DNA of 6,455 bases from Gemmatimonadota bacterium (lineage in GTDB: Bacteria; JAAXHH01): assembly GCA_026713285.1 (NCBI GenBank), contig JAPOOT010000502.1, positions 1 to 6,455 of the forward strand, in the 5' to 3' direction. Positions 1-6,241 of the stretch are shown here, piece after piece. The translations under genes and the position numbers were made by a program. Within the stretch, counting starts at the first letter, position 1. Every line of letters starts with the position of its first letter. The notes beneath the pieces were generated by a model that was not told the DNA's origin, made no database searches, and worked only from the letters and a program-made list of their open reading frames with translations.

Positions 1-333
1 GTGCTTGAACTCGAACCCGGACAGCACGTACGCACGGTATACATCACCGTCGATCCATCGCGCGACACGCCCGAGCAGCTCCGGGAGTACCTGGCCTACT
101 TCTCCACGGTGGACGTCCGCGGCCTGACGGGATCGCGGGAGGAGATCGACGAGGTCGCCGAACGGTACGGCGTGCTGTACAAACTGCAGGAGCCGAACGA
201 GTCGGGGCACTACCTGGTGGCCCACACCACCACCCTGTTCCTGGTGGATACGGAGGGCCGCCTGCGCTACCGGTTCCATCCGAGCGACACGCCGGAATAC
301 ATCGCGGCGGGCGTGAAACTGCTCTTCGAATAG
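1..333 (+). CDS. SCO1/SenC family protein, C-terminal part (5' end outside window)
   Basis: This is the last 110 residues of a SCO1/SenC/PrrC-type thioredoxin-fold protein. The family binds copper and helps assemble the CuA centre of cytochrome c oxidase at the outer face of the membrane. Visible signatures are VYITVDPSRDTPE (residues 13-25), which is the family's strand with the VDPxRDTP motif, then GLTGSREEIDEVAERYGV (41-58), and the region around the conserved histidine, YLVAHTTTLFLVDTEG (71-86, His75), which supplies the third copper ligand in the family. The CxxxC copper motif normally lies upstream of the VDPxRDTP strand, so it falls outside the window. The GTG at base 1 is in frame but is probably an internal valine codon, because SCO proteins are usually around 200 residues with an N-terminal anchor. 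The stop is TAG at 331-333. The gene converges on the permease gene across a 98 bp gap. The family call is firm; copper binding cannot be checked here. Confidence 0.88.
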   Translation: MLELEPGQHVRTVYITVDPSRDTPEQLREYLAYFSTVDVRGLTGSREEIDEVAERYGVLYKLQEPNESGHYLVAHTTTLFLVDTEGRLRYRFHPSDTPEYIAAGVKLLFE

Positions 334-342
334 CCCGAGGAT

Positions 343-426
343 CTGAGCTGCGGTACCGCGCACGGATTGCGGTACCGGTCAAGGTCGGAACCGCAGTCCG
401 GTGGACCTGTTGGAACTGCAATCCGG
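343..426. repeat. Four copies of a 15-nt motif, two per orientation, between convergent genes
   Basis: The gap between the SCO stop and the permease stop is filled by a degenerate 15-nt motif. Read on the plus strand, 387-401 (GGAACCGCAGTCCGG) and 412-426 (GGAACTGCAATCCGG) match at 13 of 15 positions with a 25-bp period. Their reverse complements resemble 343-357 (11/15) and 362-376 (12/15), which each contain the palindrome CGGTACCG (351-358 and 370-377). Paired arms 348-357/387-396 (9/10) and 363-376/412-425 (12/14) could form alternative hairpins with loops of 29-35 nt. There is no T-tract on either strand, so this is not a standard intrinsic terminator. It could still act as a transcript-end structure between convergent genes, or simply be a repeat family. 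Confidence 0.55.
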
Positions 427-431
427 AAGGC

Positions 432-2834
432 CTAATGGTCGCGCCGCAGCGCGTCTACCGGGTTCATCGTGGCGGCCTGAAGGGTCTGGGTACTCACCGT
501 GATCCAGGCGATGAGCAGTCCGAGCAGGCCCGCGGCGGGGAACAGCAGCAGAGAAATCTCGGTGTGATAGGCGTACTGCCGAAGCCACTGCTGCGTGACG
601 AAGTAGGCCGCCGGCCAGGCGATGACGTTCGCAATTACCACAAGGATGGTGTATTCCCGGGAAAGCAGCAAGACGAGTTGCCGCGCCGTCGCGCCCAGGG
701 TCTTCCGGATTCCCACCTCCCTGGTGCGCTGTTTCGCCGTGAAGACCGCCAGGCCGAACAGTCCAAGGCACGCCGTAAAGACCGCCAGCCCGGCAAACAT
801 GGTCACGAGCCGTCCCAGCAACTGATCCGAACGATACAGGCGTTCCACGTCCTGGTCGAGGAACGAATAAACGAAGGGGATCTCCGGCGTGGACGCCTTC
901 CACATGGCTTCCAGGTCCCTCAAGGTTCCACCGGGATCGCCGGGAACGAACCGCACGGCCCAGTAGCCGGAACCCCCGAAGGTGAAGATCACCGGATCGA
1001 TCCGCTCGTGCAGGCTCCTGAGGTGGAAGTCGCCCACCACCCCGACGACCTGCATCTCGCTGTTTCCCATTTGCACAAACTGATCCATGGCTTCTTCGGG
1101 CGACCCCCATCCCAGTCGACGGACCGCCTCCTCGTTCAGGAGACTTCCGGTCGATCTCCCCCATCCTCCTCCATCTGGATCCTCGACCCATTCGAAATCT
1201 CTTTCAAAGGATATGTCGCGTCCGGCAATCAACTCGAGCCCAAGTGTCCGTACAAGGCCGCCCTCGGTATGGATGTGCTGCATCTCGACCGTGCCCGCCG
1301 CCGGGTCGTCGACGCGGACCACGGGCAGGATCGGCAGTCTTCCCCGGCCGGCCGCTCGACCGGGCATGTAGTTCGCCCCGGCAACGCCGACTACCCCGGC
1401 GTGCCGTGGGTAACGGTCACGGATCATGTCGAAGTCCATGCCCTCGAGGTCGGGCAGGATCACCACGTGTTCTTTCTCGAATCCCAGGTGTTTCTCCCGC
1501 ATATACTCCAGTTGCTGGTAGACGGTTCCCGTGCCGAACATCAGCAGGATGGCCAGGGAGAATTGCATGACCACGAGGGCTTTTCGCAGGGTTGCGGCGC
1601 CGGTACCCGAAAGTCCGCGGAAGATTGCAACGGGACTGATCCGGGACAGCAGCAGGGCGGGGTAGGCGCCGGCGAGGACGCCCGCCGTGAGGACGATGGC
1701 CGCGCCGCCCAGTATCGACCACGGTTCAAGCGAAGGCATGGAAAGCACGTGACCCGTCATGGATCGGAAGAGGGGCAGGACCACCCAGACGGCGGCCAGG
1801 GCGACGAGGAACGCCACGGCGCTCAGGAGTATGGTTTCACCCAGGAACTGTCGGCCGATCTGGCTTCTGGTGGCTCCGGAGACTTTGCGCATGCCGATTT
1901 CCCGGGCCCGGGAGATGGACCGGACAATCGCAAGATTCGTGAAATTCATACAGGCGATCAGCAGGATGAAGACCGCGATGGCGATCAGCATCCAGATGAA
2001 AGACACTTCGCCGTTTACCTCCATCTCCAATTCCAGTTGCGAATGCAGATGGATATCGAAAAGCGGCTGCAATTCATAGGTGTGGGTAAAGGCCGCCGCC
2101 CGGGCCGATGCGTCGACATGTTCCGTGAGCCGTGTCTGTAGCAGGTTGCCAATTTGTTCGGGTGAGACTCCGCGCGGCAGGAGCAGGTAGGTGTAGTACG
2201 CGCTGTTCGCCCAGTTTCTCAAAAGGCCGATCGGATCGCCGCGTCCAGTCGTCGTGGCGATGGAGACGTAGAAATCGGGATGATAGTGGGCGTAGGGCGG
2301 CGGGTCATCCATGATGGCGGTGATCGTGAAGGGAAACAGGTGGTCTCCGGTGATCGTTTTGCCGATCGGGTCGGCGTCCCCGAAATACTTGCGGGCCATG
2401 GACGCGCTGATGACCATCGTATTCGGCGCCGTGAGCGCGGATGAAGGGTTGCCGCGCACCAGGGAGACATCGAAGACTTCGAAGAGGTTGCCATCCGCCC
2501 AGTAGACCCGTTGCTCGTAGAACTGCTTGTCTTCGGTGGTGAAAAGCCAGGTCCCCACGGTCGCCCGAAGGCGCAGCACTTGCTCCACTTCGGGAAGCTG
2601 CGTACGGATGAAGTCGCCCAGGATGCCGGGCGTCCGCGCCGTGCGGTCCGTGACGACCCGGTATATACGGTCGCCGCGGGAGTTGTGGCGATCATAGCTC
2701 AACTCGTCGCGGATGTACAGCAGGATGACCAGGCAGCAGGCCATGCCGATGGCGAACCCGATGACGTTGATCGCGGCGTGGGACCTGGACTTCAGGATGT
2801 TCCGCCAGGCGGTGAGGAGGTAGTGTCCGATCAT
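432..2834 (-). CDS. ABC transporter permease, FtsX/MacB family, duplicated 8-TM type
   Basis: This is an 800-residue inner-membrane permease of the MacB/FtsX class, which works with a separate LolD/MacB-type ATPase in export or mechanotransmission across the envelope. Its substrate cannot be told from sequence. The N-terminus LTAWRNILKSRSHAAINVIG followed by TM1 (about 21-41) is typical. A large periplasmic MacB_PCD-like domain covers about 42-275, followed by three TM segments (about 278-300, 332-353, 375-397). The second half repeats this plan: TM about 416-438, a periplasmic domain of about 440-670, and TMs about 676-698, 727-747 and 762-782. Each half carries the cytoplasmic coupling motif: REIGMRKVSGATRSQI (311-326) and REVGIRKTLGATARQL (705-720). 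The family's terminal NPVDALR is at 791-797. The ATG at 2832-2834 gives the usual short N-terminus before WRNI, although no AGGAGG-like site precedes it. The stop is TAG at 432-434. The gene is intact. The ATPase partner is not in the window, and the gene follows the sialidase-like gene after 193 bp. Confidence 0.95.
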   Translation of the reverse strand: MIGHYLLTAWRNILKSRSHAAINVIGFAIGMACCLVILLYIRDELSYDRHNSRGDRIYRVVTDRTARTPGILGDFIRTQLPEVEQVLRLRATVGTWLFTTEDKQFYEQRVYWADGNLFEVFDVSLVRGNPSSALTAPNTMVISASMARKYFGDADPIGKTITGDHLFPFTITAIMDDPPPYAHYHPDFYVSIATTTGRGDPIGLLRNWANSAYYTYLLLPRGVSPEQIGNLLQTRLTEHVDASARAAAFTHTYELQPLFDIHLHSQLELEMEVNGEVSFIWMLIAIAVFILLIACMNFTNLAIVRSISRAREIGMRKVSGATRSQIGRQFLGETILLSAVAFLVALAAVWVVLPLFRSMTGHVLSMPSLEPWSILGGAAIVLTAGVLAGAYPALLLSRISPVAIFRGLSGTGAATLRKALVVMQFSLAILLMFGTGTVYQQLEYMREKHLGFEKEHVVILPDLEGMDFDMIRDRYPRHAGVVGVAGANYMPGRAAGRGRLPILPVVRVDDPAAGTVEMQHIHTEGGLVRTLGLELIAGRDISFERDFEWVEDPDGGGWGRSTGSLLNEEAVRRLGWGSPEEAMDQFVQMGNSEMQVVGVVGDFHLRSLHERIDPVIFTFGGSGYWAVRFVPGDPGGTLRDLEAMWKASTPEIPFVYSFLDQDVERLYRSDQLLGRLVTMFAGLAVFTACLGLFGLAVFTAKQRTREVGIRKTLGATARQLVLLLSREYTILVVIANVIAWPAAYFVTQQWLRQYAYHTEISLLLFPAAGLLGLLIAWITVSTQTLQAATMNPVDALRRDH

Positions 2835-2962
2835 GGGTTGGCGCCGCCGAGGAGGGCTAGTGCTCAGGGAAACGGCTCAATGTACCCCAAGATACGAACT
2901 CGGAGCAGGTCGAGTATACCTTTTTGGCTTCGCGGATGCAGTCCAAGGCAGATGGGCCGCTG

Positions 2963-3058
2963 AGAGGGGCGGTATCCCACCAGGGTGCCGGCCTGGCCCA
3001 GTGGACGTCCAGAGGGGCGGTATCCAACTAGGGCGCCAGCCTGCTCCAGTGGACGTCC
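2963..3058. repeat. 48-bp tandem duplication spanning the end of the sialidase-like gene
   Basis: Units 2963-3010 and 3011-3058 are adjacent direct repeats of exactly 48 bp (16 codons) matching at 42 of 48 positions. On the minus strand, unit 3011-3058 encodes the last residues of the sialidase-like protein (DVHWSRLAP, then TAG at 3028-3030) plus post-stop sequence. Unit 2963-3010 lies wholly downstream and, in the same frame, reads DVHWARPAPWWDTAP, with TGG at 2980-2982 where the first copy has the stop. The frame stays open past the TAG for 56 codons to a TAG at 2857-2859, only 22 nt before the permease start codon. Confidence 0.9.
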
Positions 3059-4134
3059 ATGGCGGTTTCGGTACCCGCGTAGTACACCACCAGGACCGTG
3101 CCGTCGGACAGGGTTTCCGCATAGGGCAGGCCGAAGGACCACACCGAGAAGCCCAGGGCGCCCCTGGGATCTTCCTTCGGCGCTTCGTGGGCATACAGGG
3201 TCACCTCGGTTTCCGGATCGAACGTCCCGTCGATGGAAGGCGCGACGCGGGCCTTGATGGACTGGTCCTGGAAGCGGTCCACCCACGGCAGGACAACGCG
3301 TCCGTCCGGCAGCACCGCGGGATGGGCGGCCTGGTCGGTGACGCCGATGTCTTCCGGCGCGGTCCAGGTTCGCCCGCCATCGCAGCTGACGCGGCGGTGG
3401 ATGTTCAGGTAGGATTCCGTTTCGGTGTTGTAGGTCCAGGCGAACGCGCCGATTCTGCCGTCCGGCGCCACGGCCGACCGCAGGTCCCAGTTGTAGATCA
3501 GGCCCGTCGGATCGAACCCGATGTTCACCGGCTCGCTCCAGGTCCGCCCCTCGTCCGAGGAGTGAAATGCGACTACACGCTGGTACCATTTCGAGGCGTC
3601 GAGGTAGTGCTTGTTGGTTTCGATGGTCATGACCAGGGCGCCGTCTGGCAGTCGCATGATCGGATTGGTCAGGCTCGCCGGTCCGATCTCCTCCGGCATG
3701 GGTACCTCGCGCCACGCCGTCCAGGTTTCCCCCCCGTCCGCTGAGTCCGCAAGGAGGATGGACATGGGCACGCAGCCCTCGGTCTCCGGGTTGAAGAGTC
3801 CCGGGGCGTCCGGATAGGTTTCGCGGTCGATCCACATGGATGCGGCGATGATCCGTCCGGGCGCCAGTTCAGTCAGGTAGACGATCTTGACCGTCCCCCG
3901 GACGTTGTGAAGCGTTGGGCTGCCGAAGGGGCGCTCGGGTGCGCTCCAGGTCTTTCCGAGATCGGAGGAGCGGCTGAGTTCCACCACTTCGTCCGCGCAG
4001 TCCTTCGTCGTTCCGCTGTGCCAGGTGGCGATCAGCGTGCCGTCGGTTTTGCTAAGGACTGAGGGGAACGTGAGATTGGCACGGTCCGTGCCGGGCATGC
4101 TGCGGCTAAGGACGCCGGAGTCGACGATGCGCAT
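3028..4134 (-). CDS. Sialidase-like BNR/Asp-box protein (exo-alpha-sialidase superfamily)
   Basis: This is a 368-residue protein predicted to be a six-bladed beta-propeller of the sialidase superfamily. Four Asp boxes (S-x-D-x-G-x-T-W) are clear: SSDLGKTW (56-63), SADGGETW (131-138), SSDEGRTW (192-199) and SCDGGRTW (250-257). They are interleaved with blade motifs such as LPDGALVMTIET (162-173), APDGRIGAFAW (223-233), LPDGRVVLPWV (275-285) and LSDGTVLVVYYAG (342-354). Family members hydrolyse terminal sialic acids or related glycosides, but many Asp-box proteins are not sialidases. I cannot assign the catalytic Arg triad, Tyr/Glu pair and Asp with confidence, and no clear FRIP motif is present near the N-terminus. 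There is no signal peptide or membrane segment, so a cytoplasmic location is suggested unless the true start lies elsewhere. The ATG at 4132-4134 is preceded by a weak GAAAGG site. The stop codon sits inside a 48-bp tandem duplication. The mutase gene lies 113 bp upstream and the permease 193 bp downstream. Confidence 0.85.
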   Translation of the reverse strand: MRIVDSGVLSRSMPGTDRANLTFPSVLSKTDGTLIATWHSGTTKDCADEVVELSRSSDLGKTWSAPERPFGSPTLHNVRGTVKIVYLTELAPGRIIAASMWIDRETYPDAPGLFNPETEGCVPMSILLADSADGGETWTAWREVPMPEEIGPASLTNPIMRLPDGALVMTIETNKHYLDASKWYQRVVAFHSSDEGRTWSEPVNIGFDPTGLIYNWDLRSAVAPDGRIGAFAWTYNTETESYLNIHRRVSCDGGRTWTAPEDIGVTDQAAHPAVLPDGRVVLPWVDRFQDQSIKARVAPSIDGTFDPETEVTLYAHEAPKEDPRGALGFSVWSFGLPYAETLSDGTVLVVYYAGTETAMDVHWSRLAP

Positions 4135-4143
4135 GGTGGCTGG

Positions 4144-4149
4144 CCTTTC
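4144..4149 (-). promoter_or_regulatory. Possible ribosome binding site of the sialidase-like gene
   Basis: On the minus strand, GAAAGG lies 9 nt before the ATG at 4132-4134. It is a partial match to the Shine-Dalgarno consensus at an acceptable distance and supports that start. It is the only recognisable SD-like site among the three complete genes. Confidence 0.35.
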
Positions 4150-4172
4150 GAGATAGGTTGTTAATCCTTTTT

Positions 4173-4220
4173 CAGTTCGGATGTGCTTTCACAGTTCGGA
4201 TGTGCTTTCACAGTTCGGAT
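4173..4220. repeat. Perfect 19-bp tandem repeat, about 2.5 copies, between mutase and sialidase-like genes
   Basis: The unit CAGTTCGGATGTGCTTTCA occurs exactly at 4173-4191 and 4192-4210, followed by a 10-bp partial copy (CAGTTCGGAT) at 4211-4220. Next to it, 4220-4230 and 4231-4241 (TCCGACACGGG and TCCGGCACAGG, 9/11) form a second, degenerate tandem pair reaching to within 6 nt of the mutase stop codon. The array lies 39-86 nt upstream of the sialidase-like start codon, so it is both the 3' flank of one gene and the leader of the next. It could be repeated protein-binding sites or a slippage or duplication product. Period 19 with no spacers rules out a CRISPR array. Confidence 0.93.
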
Positions 4221-4247
4221 CCGACACGGGTCCGGCACAGGTGCCAT

Positions 4248-6182
4248 TCAGGTCCGTTTGATCCCTTCGCACAGATCGATCATGGCGGAGAGGATGGATT
4301 CCGCCAGGCCGTCTATGGCTACCCGTGTTCCCGCGATGTCAACCGAGGCCGCCGAAACGTAGCACTTGACCGTGGGTTCGGTACCCGACGGACGCGCGAT
4401 GACCCGCGTATGTCCGGACTCAGAAAAGGTGAAGATGAGGATGTCCGCGCGATCGCCGTCGACGGGCGTAGTCGTTCCCGTGCGCAGATCCAGCGCCTGA
4501 CCGCACTGCCGGTCGATCACGCGGCAAACGGCGCGTCCGCCTATCCGCTCGGGAGGCGTTTCACGCAGGGCGGCCATCATGCCTTCGATCCTCCGCGCGC
4601 CCTCCGCGCCGGGCAGCGCGACCGACCGCTGAACTTCCCTGAAGTATCCGTATGTACGGTAGATATCGTCCAGTTCATCGCGCAGGGTGCGGCCTTCCTC
4701 CTTCGCCAGGGCGGCGTACTCGGCGAGCAGGATGCCGGTGGCAGCCTCCTTGTCCCGTATCCGGGCGTCGGCCAGGTAGCCGTGGCTTTCCTCGGTGCCG
4801 AACACGAAGGTCATATCCTGCGGCATGCCGTCGATCGCCGCGCCGACGTGTTTGAAACCGACGGGCAGGTCGTCGATGACCTCCAGTCCGAAGGACCGGG
4901 CGATGATCGCGGCCAGGTCCGAGGTGACCAGCGTCTTGCAGAACAGACCCCTCGGGGGCAGCGTACCCGCCGCTTGCTTCCGGCTGAGTATGTAGTGGCA
5001 GAGGAGGACGCCGATCTGGTGACCGTTTAAACTCAGTTCTTCCGGCGAAGCCTCCCATCCCCTGTCCGGCAGCGGCAGCGCGCACCCGATCCGGTCGGCG
5101 TCGGGGTCGCTGGCGAGCACGAGGTCCGCGCCGACTTCCGCGGCCGTTATTAAGCCCAATCGAAAGGCCGCCGGTTTTTCCGGGTTAGCGATCCCGTGGT
5201 CCAGCGTGGAGAACGCACCGTCCGGGACGACCTGTTCATCCACATAGTGCACGTCCCCGTAACCCAGTTCATCCAGTGCCGCGGACACCGAGGTCATGCC
5301 CACGCCGTGCAGCGGGGTATATACCAGCCGGACATCCCGCCCGCCAGCCAGGGTCATCTCCGACAGGACGCCGATATAACGCTCGTCCAGGTCCCTGCCG
5401 ATGATCCGGATCAGGCCGCTTCGGAGGCCATCCTCGTAGTCGATCCGCCTGATCTCACCGACCCGTCGCATCTCCCTCGTGATGTCCCCGTCGCGGGGCG
5501 CCACCACCTGTCCCCCGTCGGGCCCGTAAACCTTGAAACCGTTATCACCCGGCGGATTGTGGCTGGCGCTGATCATCACGCCGGCCGCCGCCCGGAGTTC
5601 GCGGACGGCGAAGGAAAGCGCGGGGGTAGAGCGAAAGCCGTCGAAGATCAGGACCTGTATGCCGTTGGCTGCCAGCACGCCGGCCGTCTCTTTCGCAAAC
5701 AGCTCCGAATTGCGCCGGGTGTCCCATGCCACGACGACGCCGCGCGCCCCGACGAGACCGCAGCGATTTTCGCCGCCTCGCCCATCGCCGCCTCGCCCAT
5801 CACCGCCATGCCCATCACCTTCGCGCGCCCCGACGCGATCCCCGTGGCGCCCTGCACCCTCGCGATCCCCATCGCCTCTCCCCAACATCCCGATGACATA
5901 CCTGGCCAGTCCCTGCGCCGCCAGGCCCACGGTGCGGGTATTGAGCCGGTTCGGCCCCGGTCCCATCCGACTTCGGATGCCGCCCGTTCCGAAGGAGAGG
6001 ACCGAACCGAAAGCGTCCTCCAGTTCGTCGGTGTCGCCTGCATCCACGAGGGCATCGATCTCATCCCGGTACGCCGCGAGGCCGGGCTCCGACGACCATT
6101 GTACCAGGGCATCCCCGGCCGCACGGGACAGGATGCCGTCTTCGGTCCAGGCGTTGATCCTGCTGACGCGATGTTCATTCAT
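4248..6182 (-). CDS. Phospho-sugar mutase (phosphoglucomutase/phosphomannomutase, PgcA/PGM2 type)
   Basis: This cytoplasmic alpha-D-phosphohexomutase (644 residues) interconverts hexose 1- and 6-phosphates, most likely glucose 1-P and glucose 6-P, linking glycolysis with glycogen and cell-envelope sugar synthesis. All four domains are recognisable. The N-terminal FGTGGIRSRMGPGPNRLN (64-81) is typical of the PgcA/PGM2 branch. The active-site serine loop SASHNPPGDNGFKVYG (205-220) has phosphoserine Ser207. The Mg-binding loop SDPDADRIG has Asp359, Asp361 and Asp363. The sugar-specificity loop is GTEESHGY (462-469), and the phosphate-binding loop RPSGTEP (597-603) is in domain 4. All key residues are present, so it should be active. 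PGM2 relatives also include phosphopentomutases, and phosphomannomutase activity is possible. It is longer than the roughly 570-600 residues I expect, because of a Gly/Asp/Arg-rich insert at about 101-142. The ATG at 6180-6182 leaves a normal N-terminal extension but has no SD-like sequence; the stop is TGA at 4248-4250. Confidence 0.95.
   Translation of the reverse strand: MNEHRVSRINAWTEDGILSRAAGDALVQWSSEPGLAAYRDEIDALVDAGDTDELEDAFGSVLSFGTGGIRSRMGPGPNRLNTRTVGLAAQGLARYVIGMLGRGDGDREGAGRHGDRVGAREGDGHGGDGRGGDGRGGENRCGLVGARGVVVAWDTRRNSELFAKETAGVLAANGIQVLIFDGFRSTPALSFAVRELRAAAGVMISASHNPPGDNGFKVYGPDGGQVVAPRDGDITREMRRVGEIRRIDYEDGLRSGLIRIIGRDLDERYIGVLSEMTLAGGRDVRLVYTPLHGVGMTSVSAALDELGYGDVHYVDEQVVPDGAFSTLDHGIANPEKPAAFRLGLITAAEVGADLVLASDPDADRIGCALPLPDRGWEASPEELSLNGHQIGVLLCHYILSRKQAAGTLPPRGLFCKTLVTSDLAAIIARSFGLEVIDDLPVGFKHVGAAIDGMPQDMTFVFGTEESHGYLADARIRDKEAATGILLAEYAALAKEEGRTLRDELDDIYRTYGYFREVQRSVALPGAEGARRIEGMMAALRETPPERIGGRAVCRVIDRQCGQALDLRTGTTTPVDGDRADILIFTFSESGHTRVIARPSGTEPTVKCYVSAASVDIAGTRVAIDGLAESILSAMIDLCEGIKRT
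5754..5882 (-). repeat. Repeat-built, Gly/Asp/Arg-rich in-frame insert within the mutase gene
   Basis: Mutase residues 101-142 contain 18 glycines among 42 residues, the rest mostly Asp, Arg, Glu and His, with almost no hydrophobic side chains and two RGG triplets (Arg130, Arg135). The DNA shows how it arose. A 15-bp unit CGCCGCCTCGCCCAT is exactly tandem at 5771-5785 and 5786-5800, with a degenerate third copy at 5801-5815. GCGATCCCC occurs at 5835-5843 and 5862-5870, 27 bp apart. CGCGCGCCCCGACG occurs at 5741-5754 and 5822-5835, 81 bp (3 x 27) apart. All periods are multiples of three, so the frame is kept. It falls between the first long helix (TVGLAAQGLARYVIGML, 84-100) and the next core strand (GVVVAWDTR, 148-156), where relatives have only a short surface turn. 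Confidence 0.85.
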
Positions 6183-6241
6183 CTCATGAGAGGAGGATTG
6201 GGAAACCGAGGTCGATCGCCACGATTTCCGTATGGAATTCC

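Noticed and set aside
1..3. GTG at base 1 as the true start of the SCO protein
   Set aside because: The family needs an N-terminal anchor and the CxxxC motif upstream of the VDPxRDTP strand, so the gene must begin before the window.
435..2141. A 568-codon open frame on the plus strand inside the permease gene
   Set aside because: It lies wholly antisense to a clearly conserved permease. Its translation is low-complexity Gly/Asp/His/Arg/Gln-rich with no recognisable domain, as expected for a shadow frame in G+C-rich DNA.
2913..2918. TATACT on the minus strand as a possible -10 box for the permease gene
   Set aside because: The nearest TTGGAC-like -35 lies 22 bp away, too far, and the hexamer alone is weak evidence in a 193-bp gap.
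2864..3835. A 323-codon minus-strand frame overlapping the sialidase-like gene in another frame, and the plus-strand frame 2833-3744
   Set aside because: The Asp-box frame explains the same DNA with four conserved motifs; the alternatives show none and are composition-driven.
4173..4241. CRISPR array or plasmid-type iterons
   Set aside because: Units are 19 bp with no spacers, only 2.5 copies, and no cas or replication gene is nearby.
4158..5030. A 290-codon plus-strand open frame covering the 19-bp repeats and the 3' part of the mutase
   Set aside because: It is antisense to conserved mutase domains and starts within repeat-rich non-coding DNA; no family resemblance.
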